A DNA stretch of 30,808 bases from Mikrocytos mackini (Eukaryota > Endomyxa > Ascetosporea > Mikrocytida > Mikrocytiidae), in the NCBI GenBank assembly GCA_030180075.1, contig JASNJN010003148.1, forward strand, positions 1 through 30,808, in the 5' to 3' direction. The position numbers were made by a program, and so were the translations under genes. The notes under the pieces were generated by a model that saw only the letters and a list, made by a program, of their open reading frames with translations, was not told the origin of the DNA and did not search any database. The first letter of the stretch is position 1. Each line of letters begins with the position of its first letter. Below are positions 10,301-20,500 of this stretch, in pieces.

Positions 10301-12013
10301 TCTTCGTTGAGGAATCTCGTCAACTTTTTGAATCAGATTGCATTTTGCAACTTCTTCTTCTTCTTAGCCATGATATCCTTAACCCTACTTATTTCGGAGG
10401 ATATCTCAGCTGGAGTGCTCACCTTGAACTGCTTCTTAAGTTTTCGGACTTTTCCGGACTAACTTTTCTACAGCGCAAGGCGGTGAGAAGGTTAAGTTTT
10501 CTGCTCCACCTGTCGGGGGTGTCGCTTTTGAAACCTTTGTTAACCTTCTTCTCAGATCCTGCCTTGACATACATGACGTACAACAGTGCGTTCATTTCTG
10601 CCAAAGTGATAGAGGTTTCTCTTTCTCTCAGGATCTGATATACTGCCTTGCGGAGGGTGGCATGTATTGCCACTCGCTTAGCTCCGCAAATTCGGTTAGA
10701 GAAGTCGGCAGTGTCCTTCCTCAATACATCCTGGACGTTTTGCCACAGGGCCGTTTTGAGGTCTGACTCTTCTTCCCAGGGTAGGATGGACTGTATGACC
10801 TCTTCCTCTGGGACCAACGAGTCTGCATAGATGGTTCCGGGTGGGTTGTCTCCCACCTTCCATTCTATGAAAGAGTCTTCTTCGTCTTCCACGGGAAGGA
10901 ATTCCAATGTGGAGTCCTGTTCGTGGTGTTCTGGTTCTCCTGTAGATATGTCCAGGGAGTTTTCCCATCGGACTATCTCTAGGTCAGAACTGTCCCCTTT
11001 AGTTTCGATATCCTGTTTGGTATCNATTTCAAGGGTTGGTGGAGTGTAGGTGACAATGGCAGTCTCCTCATGAAGGGGTTCCTTCACGAGTTTCTGTTTC
11101 TTGACTCCTACGTTCTCCGATTCTGGCGGTGTGGGGATTCTCTCCACTACCAGAGCCACATATTTGATCGACCAAGGACCGTTAGCATCCAACGGGAGTG
11201 GATCCTCGGAGGGCAACCTCAACTCCGGGACACGACTGTCCTTTACGAGTTTCAGTTGTTTCCTACCTGGATTTTCCCACTCAGGGATAGGAGGGAGCCT
11301 CACTATCACCCATACCGTGTATGGAATTGACCAAGGGCCGGAGGTTTCTCCGACAGATGGGCAGTTTCCGGGGCGATTTGCTTCCGGTTGCTGCCCGTTT
11401 CTCACTCGAATGCCCGAATCCTGTCCACTTTCTTTCGAAGGCTTTTTAAGGAACAGTGTGGAATCAATTGCTTTTATTTGGGCAGTGGTCCCAAACTGTT
11501 CCTCACGAACGACATTCGCCGTTTGCTTGACAGGGGTAGTACTTGTTTCAGGTTTGGCCTTGATGGCCAGAACCTTACTCCGTTCCTTCACGGGCGCCTT
11601 TACAGGCTTCCAAAGGGGAAGTTGGTCCTTCTTCTCCACCTTCCAAGACTTTGGGATTTCCCAATTCTTGTGGCGGAGATTAAGTTTACCAACTCCCTCA
11701 AAAATGTCATCCCTATCCCACTCGACTGTTCGTCTCGAAGAGACTTTGGTCCACACCCCTTTTTTTCAGGGCGGTGTGGGATAGGTTGACGCGCAGTGTT
11801 ACCTACACGCGGGATGACACTTTCGCTCATTTCCCGCCGGTTACTAGGATACATATCCCTTCTCCNTGAACTACCCGCAGAGGGCTTTGCATGACGCGTC
11901 GCCGCTCTCGGCCCGCCCCGAGAGGGGCGGGTGGGGTGTTGTTCGNAAACGGGAATCGGCNCACTTTTGGTGTTGGGGACAACACCATTAGCTGGGACTT
12001 GTGCCATAAACAT
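7350..12013 (-). pseudogene. ORF2: reverse transcriptase / restriction-like endonuclease, left copy, broken
   Basis: The polymerase polyprotein that would nick DNA and copy the element RNA into it. In order: an N-terminal region from MFMAQVPANG (12013); a GPWSI internal repeat (about 11340 and 11180); reverse transcriptase motifs ACGPDG, FRPITMLNTCYK, YIDFCKAYDSV, GIFQGDKMSPTLF and YMDD (8994-9005); a C-x2-C-x8-H-x4-C motif; and the R2-type endonuclease with K/E-rich SREEEKSGKY. The open pieces are 7350-9383, 9458-9667, 10419-11756 and 11600-12013. Breaks are frameshifts near 11765 and 10455 (A-runs), a MITE at 9737-10060, and a 1-bp loss near 9470. The endonuclease PD is LD here (P in the right copy). 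The family assignment is secure; activity is not possible as it stands. Confidence 0.9.
9737..10060. mobile_element. MITE nested in ORF2, 10- to 11-bp target-site duplication
   Basis: This block is absent from the matching place in the right copy. It is bounded by GGGGACGTGC (9726-9735 and 10061-10070; the next base A also repeats). The terminal inverted repeats share CATATTTTAGAGGAAATCAC followed by TTTT (24 bp), beginning about 5 bp inside each end. The interior (about 270 bp) is non-coding. A 9- to 11-bp duplication is commonest in Mutator-like elements, but the mismatched outermost bases make that assignment tentative. Its presence in only one copy dates it after the two copies separated. 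Confidence 0.85.
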
Positions 12014-12093
12014 GNNCTTGANAAACGAAAATAAATCAANACACTTGTCAACGATACATAAATAATTGTTCGATCTATTATTATCATATTTAT

Positions 12094-14070
12094 TTACGTC
12101 ATCGGACTGTCGATCGCCCTTTCGACTTCCATCGGCCCCGGTCTCTCCAGATTGGGCCGGCCTCTTCTTTCGGGAACGTTTCCGCTTTTATCGCGTACTT
12201 GTTCAACCGGCTTGCTTACATCAAGACTATTAAGTATTTGCACAACTTGCGCAATACCTGCTGCTAAACCGGGGTTTCCCCTTACGGCAGACTTTTTCTT
12301 CGACTCGGAATGGGCTTTGGAGTTTATCTCCTTGCCCTTCTTTTTGAAGACTACAGAATCATTCCTGAATACCTTTTGCTTCTTCACACCACCTACCTTA
12401 GGTATCGCGGCGCTCGGTTGGTTCACCTTCTTGGGTTTTGACGAATGTTTTGCGGTTTTTTGTTGGTTTTTGGCTTATCCTCTGAAATGATTTCATTCAG
12501 AGGTATTCCATTTTGACCAACCGGTACCCATGCCTTTTGTATGAAGTTGTATCGAGATGTTGGGTCTATCATCGCCTTCCTCAAGACAATCTGTTCTTTG
12601 AGGTCACTAGCGAGGTTGAACCACCAATGCTTGTGCATTTTGTAGTTCCCTGCTCTAAGACATGACGATTTGTCATGCATAAAGCAGTCAAACCAACGGC
12701 TGATAACATCTATAAAGTCTAGTTCTTCAACTAGGCATGAATAGACTATCGCCACGAAGAGGGGAGGAAACCCATCGGTTATTAATTCCTCAACCCAATC
12801 GGGTCTCGATACCTGTGAGATGGGCCATTCCAATCTGAATAGCACCGTACTGGCTTCGCGTGAGCTAACACCGTCGGTGAATTCGATTGCATGCTCGGCA
12901 GTTCTCGCAATTGCTTCACTCAATTTGAGTTTGGTCAATAGTTCAAACTTGTCCGGGTTCTGTCTGAAGAAGTTGTACAATTTGCACATGTCTTCAGACA
13001 TACCGCACCATCTACCAAATTTATTGCGCTGTTTGCGCAAAGGTACAAAGTTGCTAACTTTTTTAGCTTGTTTGTCCTTTTGTTTTTTGACCTTTGGTTT
13101 AACCGACAGGTCATCAAACTGTTTAACAACGTCATTTTTAGCATAGCCCATTTGATTTGCAACACTCCGTGCCATGGCGCGGATTTCCAACCTACTAGCC
13201 AATGGGATTCGGTTAAAACCATCACGCTCGCACAATCCCTCCACAAGAAGGACTTGCTTCCTGATGGATTGAAGGTGTTCAGAGGCGCCGGATATATCAT
13301 GAATGATCTGGTATAACTGGGCATCCATATTGCTACCCGGTTCTTCCGCATTTATATTATGCCCTACTGGACCGGGTAGTCCAACAGATTTATTTTTTTT
13401 TGTTTATGCTAGCCCTACTGCCATTTGCAGTAGTATTCACATGGTTGCCAATAATCTGTTTACTGGACTTAGGGTTGCCTGGTTTTTGTTCGCAGGGCTT
13501 CTCTTCTAATTTACTTTTGTTTTCTTTTATGTTTTGTTGTTTCTTGGCAAACCTTCCCTTTCTTATTCTTATGGCCAATTCCTTGTCACGCTCTTTGTCT
13601 ATTCTCTCATATTCTGCCCATTCCCTTCTTTCCCTTTCTTTTTCCTGTTCTGCGACAGTCTTGAAGACTTCGTCGGTAGATCCGGGACTCTCTTCGTTCC
13701 CATCAGGTAGGCTTTGGTCAGAGATTTGGCAGTCTGAGCATGGAGGGGTTGTGTTTGCTTTTCTCATTGTGTCTTTTCTGTTTCTAGAAGTGTTGCCGCG
13801 GTCTTTGGCCATCTTATCTGCCGCTTTTAGATTTTTCGCCCCGCTGGTTCTTGCGGTTGGGGTCGGCCGCGCTTCTGCAGGGGTGGTGGCTTGTTTCGCA
13901 CGCTCACCCTGCGAGTCTGATGTTTTCTTAGACAGATCTTCTCTCTGTTTGTCTGGACAATGTTCAGTCATTTTTTTATGAAATTTAATTTTTAATTTTT
14001 GTTTTGGGAGATATCTCGCCAAAACGGGAGAGGCCAAAGAGGCATGTGAGCGTATTGATGCGTTTTGCAT
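12094..14070 (-). pseudogene. ORF1 of the retrotransposon, left copy, frameshifted
   Basis: A long protein of unknown family. It starts MQNASIRSHASLASP; a Lys/Glu/Arg-rich low-complexity region follows (about residues 30-200); then a globular part from MDAQLYQIIHDI (13328) through FVPLRKQRNKFGRWCG, REAS, and MHKHWWFNLASDLKEQIV; then a basic Lys-rich tail ending AIDSPMT. It is open in three pieces: 13390-14070, 12423-13328 and 12094-12426. The breaks are one extra A in an A-run (about 13396) and one missing A (about 12440). Its place before ORF2 and its basic composition suggest a Gag-like RNA-binding role, which is inference only. The block 13505-13980 is strongly diverged from the right copy. 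Confidence 0.75.
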
Positions 14071-14185
14071 TGCGCTGAGATTGTCTGCCTTTTCTATGGA
14101 ATTCCCATCTACTTGGGCAAATATCAGCTTTCCGCTACGGTTGGAAGATTTAATGAGCCATTTATTTATTGGCTGGCATTTTGGA

Positions 14186-14518
14186 TTACAATTTGTAGCC
14201 CTGTTTTAATTTAAAAATTGGTTTTTTTAAAAGTTTTTTAGAGGAGGAATTGAAAACAACGTTTTTCGCACTAATTCCGTTATGGTCCGAACACTCGCCA
14301 CCCATAGGGGTGCCTAACACTGGTTGACGACCATAACCGTACCGCTGATCCTGCTCTGCAATGGCAAATGCCGATGTACCTGAGTCAGGACGGTTTCGAC
14401 CCCACGGCTCAAATGAGGTGGTTTCGGGTTGTATATCTCTCTTTCCCTTCGGCATAGCACTGCCTACGTGGGACTTCTGAGAATTAACCCTTGCACTAGA
14501 TTTTCTCGCGTGGGTCAT
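14186..14518 (-). CDS. ORF0 of the retrotransposon, left copy (110 aa)
   Basis: A small, Ser/Lys/Arg-rich protein starting MTHARKSSARVNSQKSH, with PWGRNRPDSG and QRYGYGRQPVLG in the middle and a basic KKLLKKP end. The first 100 residues or so are identical to ORF0 of the right copy. The C-termini differ (IFKLKQGYKL here, FLN there) because of one extra base near 14219. I recognise no family. Its high charge and lack of hydrophobic segments suggest a nucleic-acid-binding or disordered protein. It is the first ORF after the 240-bp 5' UTR. Confidence 0.6.
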   Translation of the reverse strand: MTHARKSSARVNSQKSHVGSAMPKGKRDIQPETTSFEPWGRNRPDSGTSAFAIAEQDQRYGYGRQPVLGTPMGGECSDHNGISAKNVVFNSSSKKLLKKPIFKLKQGYKL

Positions 14519-14758
14519 TTTTTTAAAAAGATTTTTTTTTTCTAAAAATTACACAAAATTATTAACATTTTTACAAATTATACGAAATTTAGTGGTTTAC
14601 TCTAAACTTTTGTAAGTATAACCCGAAAATTCAACAGTTATAAAACGGATGTAGTTAGCATTGTAAGTATTATAAAATGATATAATTTTTAGTACGTTTT
14701 GTTTGCATATGGTGGATTGTGAACATTTTTGGATTTATAGAAAAGTTACATTGTTTTA

Positions 14759-14876
14759 GATAAACTTGCATGAGGATTGAATATGTAAACTTCCATTCAA
14801 TTAATTAATTAATTAAAACCGCTATGTTGTCTACCCATGCAGTGCATAATATGAAATTTATAATCTCATTGTCCAT
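14759..14876. other. Unique spacer between the two retrotransposon 5' ends
   Basis: These 118 bp form the loop of the palindrome and have no counterpart in either arm. Arm pairing, in which base n pairs with 29635 minus n, stops at 14758/14877. The spacer contains a self-complementary TTAATTAATTAATTAA near 14801-14816. The same repeat type occurs in the 3' UTR hairpin loops of both copies. Confidence 0.8.
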
Positions 14877-15116
14877 TAAAACAATGTAACTTTTCTATAA
14901 ATCCAAAAATGTTCACAATCCACCATATGCAAACAAAACGTACTAAAAATTATATCATTTTATAATACTTACAATGCTAACTACATCCGTTTTATAACTG
15001 TTGAATTTTCGGGTTATACTTACAAAAGTTTAGAGTAAACCACTAAATTTCGTATAATTTGTAAAAATGTTAATAATTTTGTGTAATTTTTAGAAAAAAA
15101 AAATCTTTTTAAAAAA
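14877..15116 (+). promoter_or_regulatory. 5' UTR and presumed internal promoter, right copy
   Basis: A 240-bp AT-rich leader from the 5' end of the element to the ORF0 start, mirrored base for base and without gaps by 14519-14758. Non-LTR elements need an internal promoter or host read-through. No TATA or other specific motif can be assigned with confidence. A-run and T-run tracts lie just before ORF0. Confidence 0.45.
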
Positions 15117-15428
15117 ATGACCCACGCGAGAAAATCTAGTGCAAGGGTTAATTCTCAGAAGTCCCACGTAGGCAGTGCTATGCCGAAGGGAAAGAGAGAT
15201 ATACAACCCGAAACCACCTCATTTGAGCCGTGGGGTCGAAACCGTCCTGACTCAGGTACATCGGCATTTGCCATTGCAGAGCAGGATCAGCGGTACGGTT
15301 ATGGTCGTCAACCAGTGTTAGGCACCCCTATGGGTGGCGAGTGTTCGGACCATAACGGAATTAGTGCGAAAAACGTTGTTTTCAATTCCTCCTCTAAAAA
15401 ACTTTTAAAAAAACCATTTTTAAATTAA
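15117..15428 (+). CDS. ORF0 of the retrotransposon, right copy (103 aa)
   Basis: Starts MTHARKSSARVNSQKSH, the same protein as in the left copy up to KKLLKKP, then FLN and TAA. That stop is in the same frame as ORF1, and after it the frame stays open for 45 codons (reading NRATNCNPKCQP and onward) to the ORF1 ATG at 15564. ORF0 and ORF1 could therefore be parts of one longer frame, or ORF1 could be reached by read-through. In the left copy one extra base puts ORF0 in a different frame, so this is unresolved. No known family. Confidence 0.6.
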   Translation: MTHARKSSARVNSQKSHVGSAMPKGKRDIQPETTSFEPWGRNRPDSGTSAFAIAEQDQRYGYGRQPVLGTPMGGECSDHNGISAKNVVFNSSSKKLLKKPFLN

Positions 15429-15563
15429 AACAGGGCTACAAATTGTAATCCAAAATGCCAGCCAATAAATAAATGGCTCATTAAATCTTCCAACCATAGC
15501 GAAAAGCTGATATTTGCCCAAGTATATGGAAACTCCATAGAACAGGCAGACAATCTCAGCGCA

Positions 15564-17519
15564 ATGCAAAACGCATCAATATGCTCACATGCCTCTTTGG
15601 CCTCTCCCGTTTTGGCGAGATATCTCCCAAAACAAAAATTAAAATTTAAATTTCAAACGAAACGAATGACTTCCAAATCTGATTCTACAGAGAAGGACAC
15701 GAACTCTAATAGTAACAAAAACGGGGCACAACTTCCAATAAGCCCTGTAGGAACCGGAGAACAGCAGCGGTCCCCGGCTGATCAAAATGAAGGGAAGACA
15801 GCGAAGACAGAGAAACACAAACAAGAATCCAGTCATAAGCAGCCCACTAAAACAACCAAGAAAGAAGGGAAACAAAGTAGAGCGAAAGAAATAAAGGAAG
15901 AGAGTCTCGTTGAGTGGGACGAGGTCAGCTCAGCCTCAGAAGGAGACAAATTCTTGACCCTGGCCGAACAAGAACAACTCAGTAAACAAGAAAAGGACTA
16001 TGAAAACATAGACAGGATGAGGGACAATGAGTTAATGAGAATCCTGAAGGGAGGGCGGGTTAAGAATGACATTAAAAAGAACATAAAAGATGATAAACGA
16101 AAACAAAAAGAGAAGCCCTGTGAACAAAAACCAGGCAACCCTAAGTCCAGTAAACAGATTATTGGCAACCATGTGAATACTACTGCAAATGGCAGTAGGG
16201 CTAGCATAAACAAAAAAAATAAATCTGTTGGACTACCCGGTCCAGTAGGGCATAATATAAATGCGGAAGAACCGGGTAACAATATGGATGCCCAGTTATA
16301 CCAGATCATTCATGATATACCCGGCGCCTCTGAACACCTTCAATCCACCAGGAAGCAAGTCCTTCTTGTGGAGGGATTGTGCGAGCGTGATGGTTTTAAC
16401 CGAATCCCATTGGCGAGTAGGTTGGAAATCCGCGCCATGGCACGGGGTGTTGCAAATCAAATGGGTTATGCTAAAAATGACGTTGTTAAACAGTTTGATG
16501 ACCTGTCGGTTAAACCAAAGGTCAAAAAACAAAAGGACAAACAAGCTAAAAAAGTTAGCAACTTTGTACCTTTGCGCAAACAGCGCAATAAATTTGGTAG
16601 ATGGTGCGGTATGTATGAAGACATGTGCAAATTGTACAACTTCTTCAGACAGAACCCGGACAAGTTTGAACTATTGACCAAACTCAAATTGAGTGAAGCA
16701 ATTGCGAAAACTGCCGAGCATACAATCGAATTCACCGACGGTGTTAGCTCACGCGAAGCCAGTACGGGGCTATTCAGATTGGAATGGCCCATCTCACAGG
16801 TATCGAGACCCGATTGGGTTGAGGAATTAATAACCGATGGGTTTCCTCCCCTCTTCGTGGCGATAGTCTATTCATGCCTAGTTGAAGAACTAGACTTTAT
16901 AGATGTTATCAGCCGTTGGTTTGACTGCTTTATGCATGACAAATCGTCATGTCTTAGAGCAGGGAACTACAAAATGCACAAGCATTGGTGGTTCAACCTC
17001 GCTAGTGACCTCAAAGAACAGATTGTCTTGAGGAAGGCGATGATAGACCCAACATCTCGATACAACTTCATGCAAAAGGCATGGGTACCGGCTGGTCAAA
17101 ATGGAATACCTCTGAATGAAAGCATTTCAGAGGAAAAGCCAAAAACCAACAAAAAACCTCAAAACAGTCGTCAAAAACCCAAGAAGGTGAACCAACCGAG
17201 CGCCGTGAAACCCAAGATAGGGGGTGTGAAGAAGCAAAAGGTATTCAGGAATGATTCTGTAGTCTTCAAAAGAAGAACAAGGAGATAAACTCCAAAGTCC
17301 ATTCCGAGTCGAAGAAAAAGTCTGCCGTAGGGGGGAACCCCGATTTAGCAGCAGGTATTGCGCAAGTTGTGCAAATACTTAATAGTCTTGATGTAGTCAA
17401 GCCGGTTGAACGAGTACGCGATAAAAAGCGGAAACGTTCCCGAAAGAAGAGGCCGGCCCAATCTGGAGAGACCGGGGCCGATGGAAGTCGAAAGGGCGAT
17501 CGACAGTCCGATGACGTAA
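15564..17519 (+). pseudogene. ORF1 of the retrotransposon, right copy, 3' end frameshifted
   Basis: Open from 15564 to 17288 (574 aa). A missing A near 17275 then diverts the frame, and the ancestral stop, judged from the left copy, is TAA at 17517-17519. The N-terminal 30 residues match the left copy, residues of about 30-180 are only loosely similar (charged, coiled-coil-like, Glu/Lys-rich), and the remainder is nearly the same, including RNKFGRWCGMYEDMCKLYNF and MHKHWWFNLASDLKEQIV. No domain that I recognise: no CCHC knuckle, RRM signature, esterase or protease triad stands out. It is likely a Gag-like partner of ORF2, inferred from position only. Confidence 0.75.
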
Positions 17520-17599
17520 ATAAATATGATAATAACAGATCGAACAATTATTTATGTATCGTTGACAAGTGTCTTGATTTATTTTCGTTTTTCAAGTCC

Positions 17600-20500
17600 A
17601 TGTTTATGGCACAAGTCCCAGCTAATGGTGTTGTCCCCAACACCAAAAGTGAGACGATTCCCGTTTACGAACAACACCCCACCCGCCCCTCGCGGGGCGG
17701 GCCGAGAGCGGCGACGCGTCATGCAAAGCCCTCTGCGAGTGGTTTACGGAGAAAGGACGTGTATCCTAGTACCCGGCGGGAAATGAGCGAAGATGTCATT
17801 CCGCGTGTAGTTAACACTACACGACAACATATCCCACACCACCCTGAAAAAAGAGGGGTGTGGACCAAAGTCTCTTCGAGACGAACGGTCGAATGGGATA
17901 GGGATGACATTTTTGAGGGAGTTGGTAAACTTAGTCTCCACCGCAAGAATTGGGAAATTCCAAAGTCTTGGAAGGTGGAGAAGAAGGACCAACTTCCCCT
18001 TTGGAAGCCTGTAAAGGCGCCCGTGAAGGAACGGAGTAAGGGTTTGGCCATCAAGGCCGAACCTGAAACAAGTACTACCCCTGTCAAGCAAACGACAAAC
18101 GTCGTTCGTGAAGAACAGGGTGGGATCACTGCCCAAATAAAAGCAATTGGTTCCACACTGTCCCTTAAAAAGCCTTCGAAAGAAGGTGGACAGGGCTCGG
18201 GCATTCGAGTGAGAAACGGGCAGCAACGGGAAGCAAATCGCCCCGGAAACTGCCCATCTGTCGGANAAACCTCCGGCCCTTGGTCAATTCCATACACGGT
18301 ATGGGTGATAGTGAGGGTCCCTCCTATCCCTGAGTGGGAAAATCCAGGTAGGAAACAACTGAAACTCGTAAAGGACGTTCGTGTCCCGGAGTTGATGTTG
18401 CCCTCCGAGGATCCACTCCCGTTGGATGCAAACGGTCCTTGGTCGATCAAATAGGTGGCTCTGGTAGTGGAGAGAATCCCCACACCGCCAGAATCGGAGA
18501 ACGTAGGAGTCAAGAAGCAGAAACTCGCGAAGGAACCCCCTCTCGAGGAGACTGCCATTGTCACCTACACTCCACCAACCCCCGAAATTGATACCAAACA
18601 GGATGTCGAAACTAAAGGGGACAGTTCTGACCTAGAGATAGTCCGATGGGAAAACTCCCTGGACATATCCATAGGAGAACCAGAACACCACGAACAGGAC
18701 TCCACATTGGAATTCCTTCCTGTGGAAGACGAAGACGACTCTTTCATATAATGGAAGGTGGGAGACAACCCACCCGGAACCATCTATGCAGACTCGGTGG
18801 TACCAGAGGAAGAGGTCATACAGCCCATCCTACCCTGGGAATAAGAGTCAGACCTCAAAACGGCCCTGTGGCAAAACGTCCAGGATGTGTTGAGGAAGGA
18901 CACTGCCGACTTCTCTAACCGAATTCGCGGAGCTAAGCGAGTGGCAATACATGCCACCCTCCGCAAGGCAGTATATCAGGTCCTGAAAGAAAGAGAAACT
19001 TCTATCACTTTGGCAGAAATGAACGCACTGTNGTACGTCATGTATGTCAAGGCAGGATCTGAGAAGAAGGCTAACAAAGGTTTCAAAAGCGACACCCCCG
19101 ACAGGTGGAGCAAAAAACTCAACCTTCTCACCGCCTTGCGCTGCAGAACAGTTAGTCCGGAAAAAGCCCGGGAACTTAAGAAGCAGTTCAAGGTAAGCAC
19201 TCCGGCTGAGATATCCTCCGAAATTAGTAGGGTAAAGGATATCATGGCTAAGAAGAAGTTGCAAAATGCAATCAGATTCAAAAAGTTGACGAGATTCCTC
19301 AACGAAGAAGCGGAGTGATTCTCGAGATACAAGAAAACCAGGCGTCAAAACCTGGAATTCGTGGAGATAGAGGACAAAACGGAACACATTCAGTTCTGGA
19401 AAAACATCTGGGAGATCCCACAAGATGTGAATGTACAGAACTTGGAAGCAGTGATTGAGAAGTGCAAATTCACAACTCATGATTCGCTGATAACTTCCAG
19501 CCCCATCTCAATCTTCGAGGTAGAACGTGCACTATCGTGCACGTCCCCGTGGAAGGCCTGCGGGCCTGACGGGGTCTACCCGCACCTATACAAGGCGCTA
19601 TCGACGATGACGGTCCGTATACTAGTCAGATTGTTCAATGAAATCTGGCTAGGATTAACCAGTCCTGAGCAATGGTTCACTACGGGGAGGACAATCCTCT
19701 TCTATAAAATGGCAGGTGAGAAATCCTCACCGAAGAACTTCAGGCCCATTACCATGCTGAACACATGCTACAAACTGTTCACTTCCGTTTTGGAAGGCAG
19801 GATCATACAGACCCTAATCCGCACTGGTAATTGGGATCCAGAACAGCGCGCCCTCCTTAACAGGAGACGTGGCTGTCTGGACGCTCATCTGATGAACGAA
19901 TTCGTTGTGAACACCTACAGATCCATCACACATGCGCCGCTAAATAGCGCGTATATTGACTTCTGTAAAGCGTATGATTCGGTGATTCACAAAGCATTAA
20001 TTAGGATGCTCGAAGTGACCACCCAATAGGTTAGTAGCCATTCTGCGGACACTCATGCCCCTCTGGAGGACGTATATAACGAACTTCAAGGGAGAGAGCG
20101 AGCCGATAAACATTAAAAGAGGGATATTCCAGGGAGACAAAATGTCCCCAACCCTCTTTTGTGTGGCACTAACTGTGTTCAGAGCAAACCAAGGCAATCC
20201 GATGAAAATATCAACGCTCGTCGATGAAGTCACTAAGGACAAAATATGTTACATGGATGACATCAACCTATTTGACTCGTCACTACACCGACTAGGCCAA
20301 AAGTTTAGCGAAATCCGCAAACTGGTCAAACTAGTCGGCTTGTTTATTAACAATGACAAAAGCGGTATTGTTACAACCAAAACTGAGGAAGAGAAAAACT
20401 CTACCCAGGGTGTTAGTGATTTCCCTATGGTGACTGCAACCCATGAGTACAAATACTTGGGGTTCAAGCAGCACTGGAACAACACAATGACTACCAAAGA

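Larger units (their letters stand above)
7268..14758 (-). mobile_element. R2-like non-LTR retrotransposon, left copy
   Basis: A nearly full-length minus-strand copy whose limits are set by where it stops matching the right copy (14877-22003). The match ends at the A-rich 3' tail (7268) and at the 5' end (14758). Order in the element: 240-bp 5' UTR, ORF0, ORF1, ORF2, and a short 3' UTR with a hairpin. It carries a nested 324-bp MITE; without it the length is about 7.15 kb. It is inactive: frameshifts in ORF1 and ORF2, a split ORF2, and a Pro-to-Leu change at the endonuclease PD motif. I see no rRNA flank of the kind that hosts classic R2. No target-site duplication was identified. Confidence 0.9.

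Noticed and set aside
13400-13981. A 193-codon plus-strand frame rich in Leu, Ser and Phe
   Set aside because: It is the complement of the Lys/Glu-rich part of ORF1. Its hydrophobic look follows from reading that region backwards.
16225-16285. 2A-like self-cleaving peptide near PGPVG in ORF1
   Set aside because: The required DxExNPGP pattern is absent.
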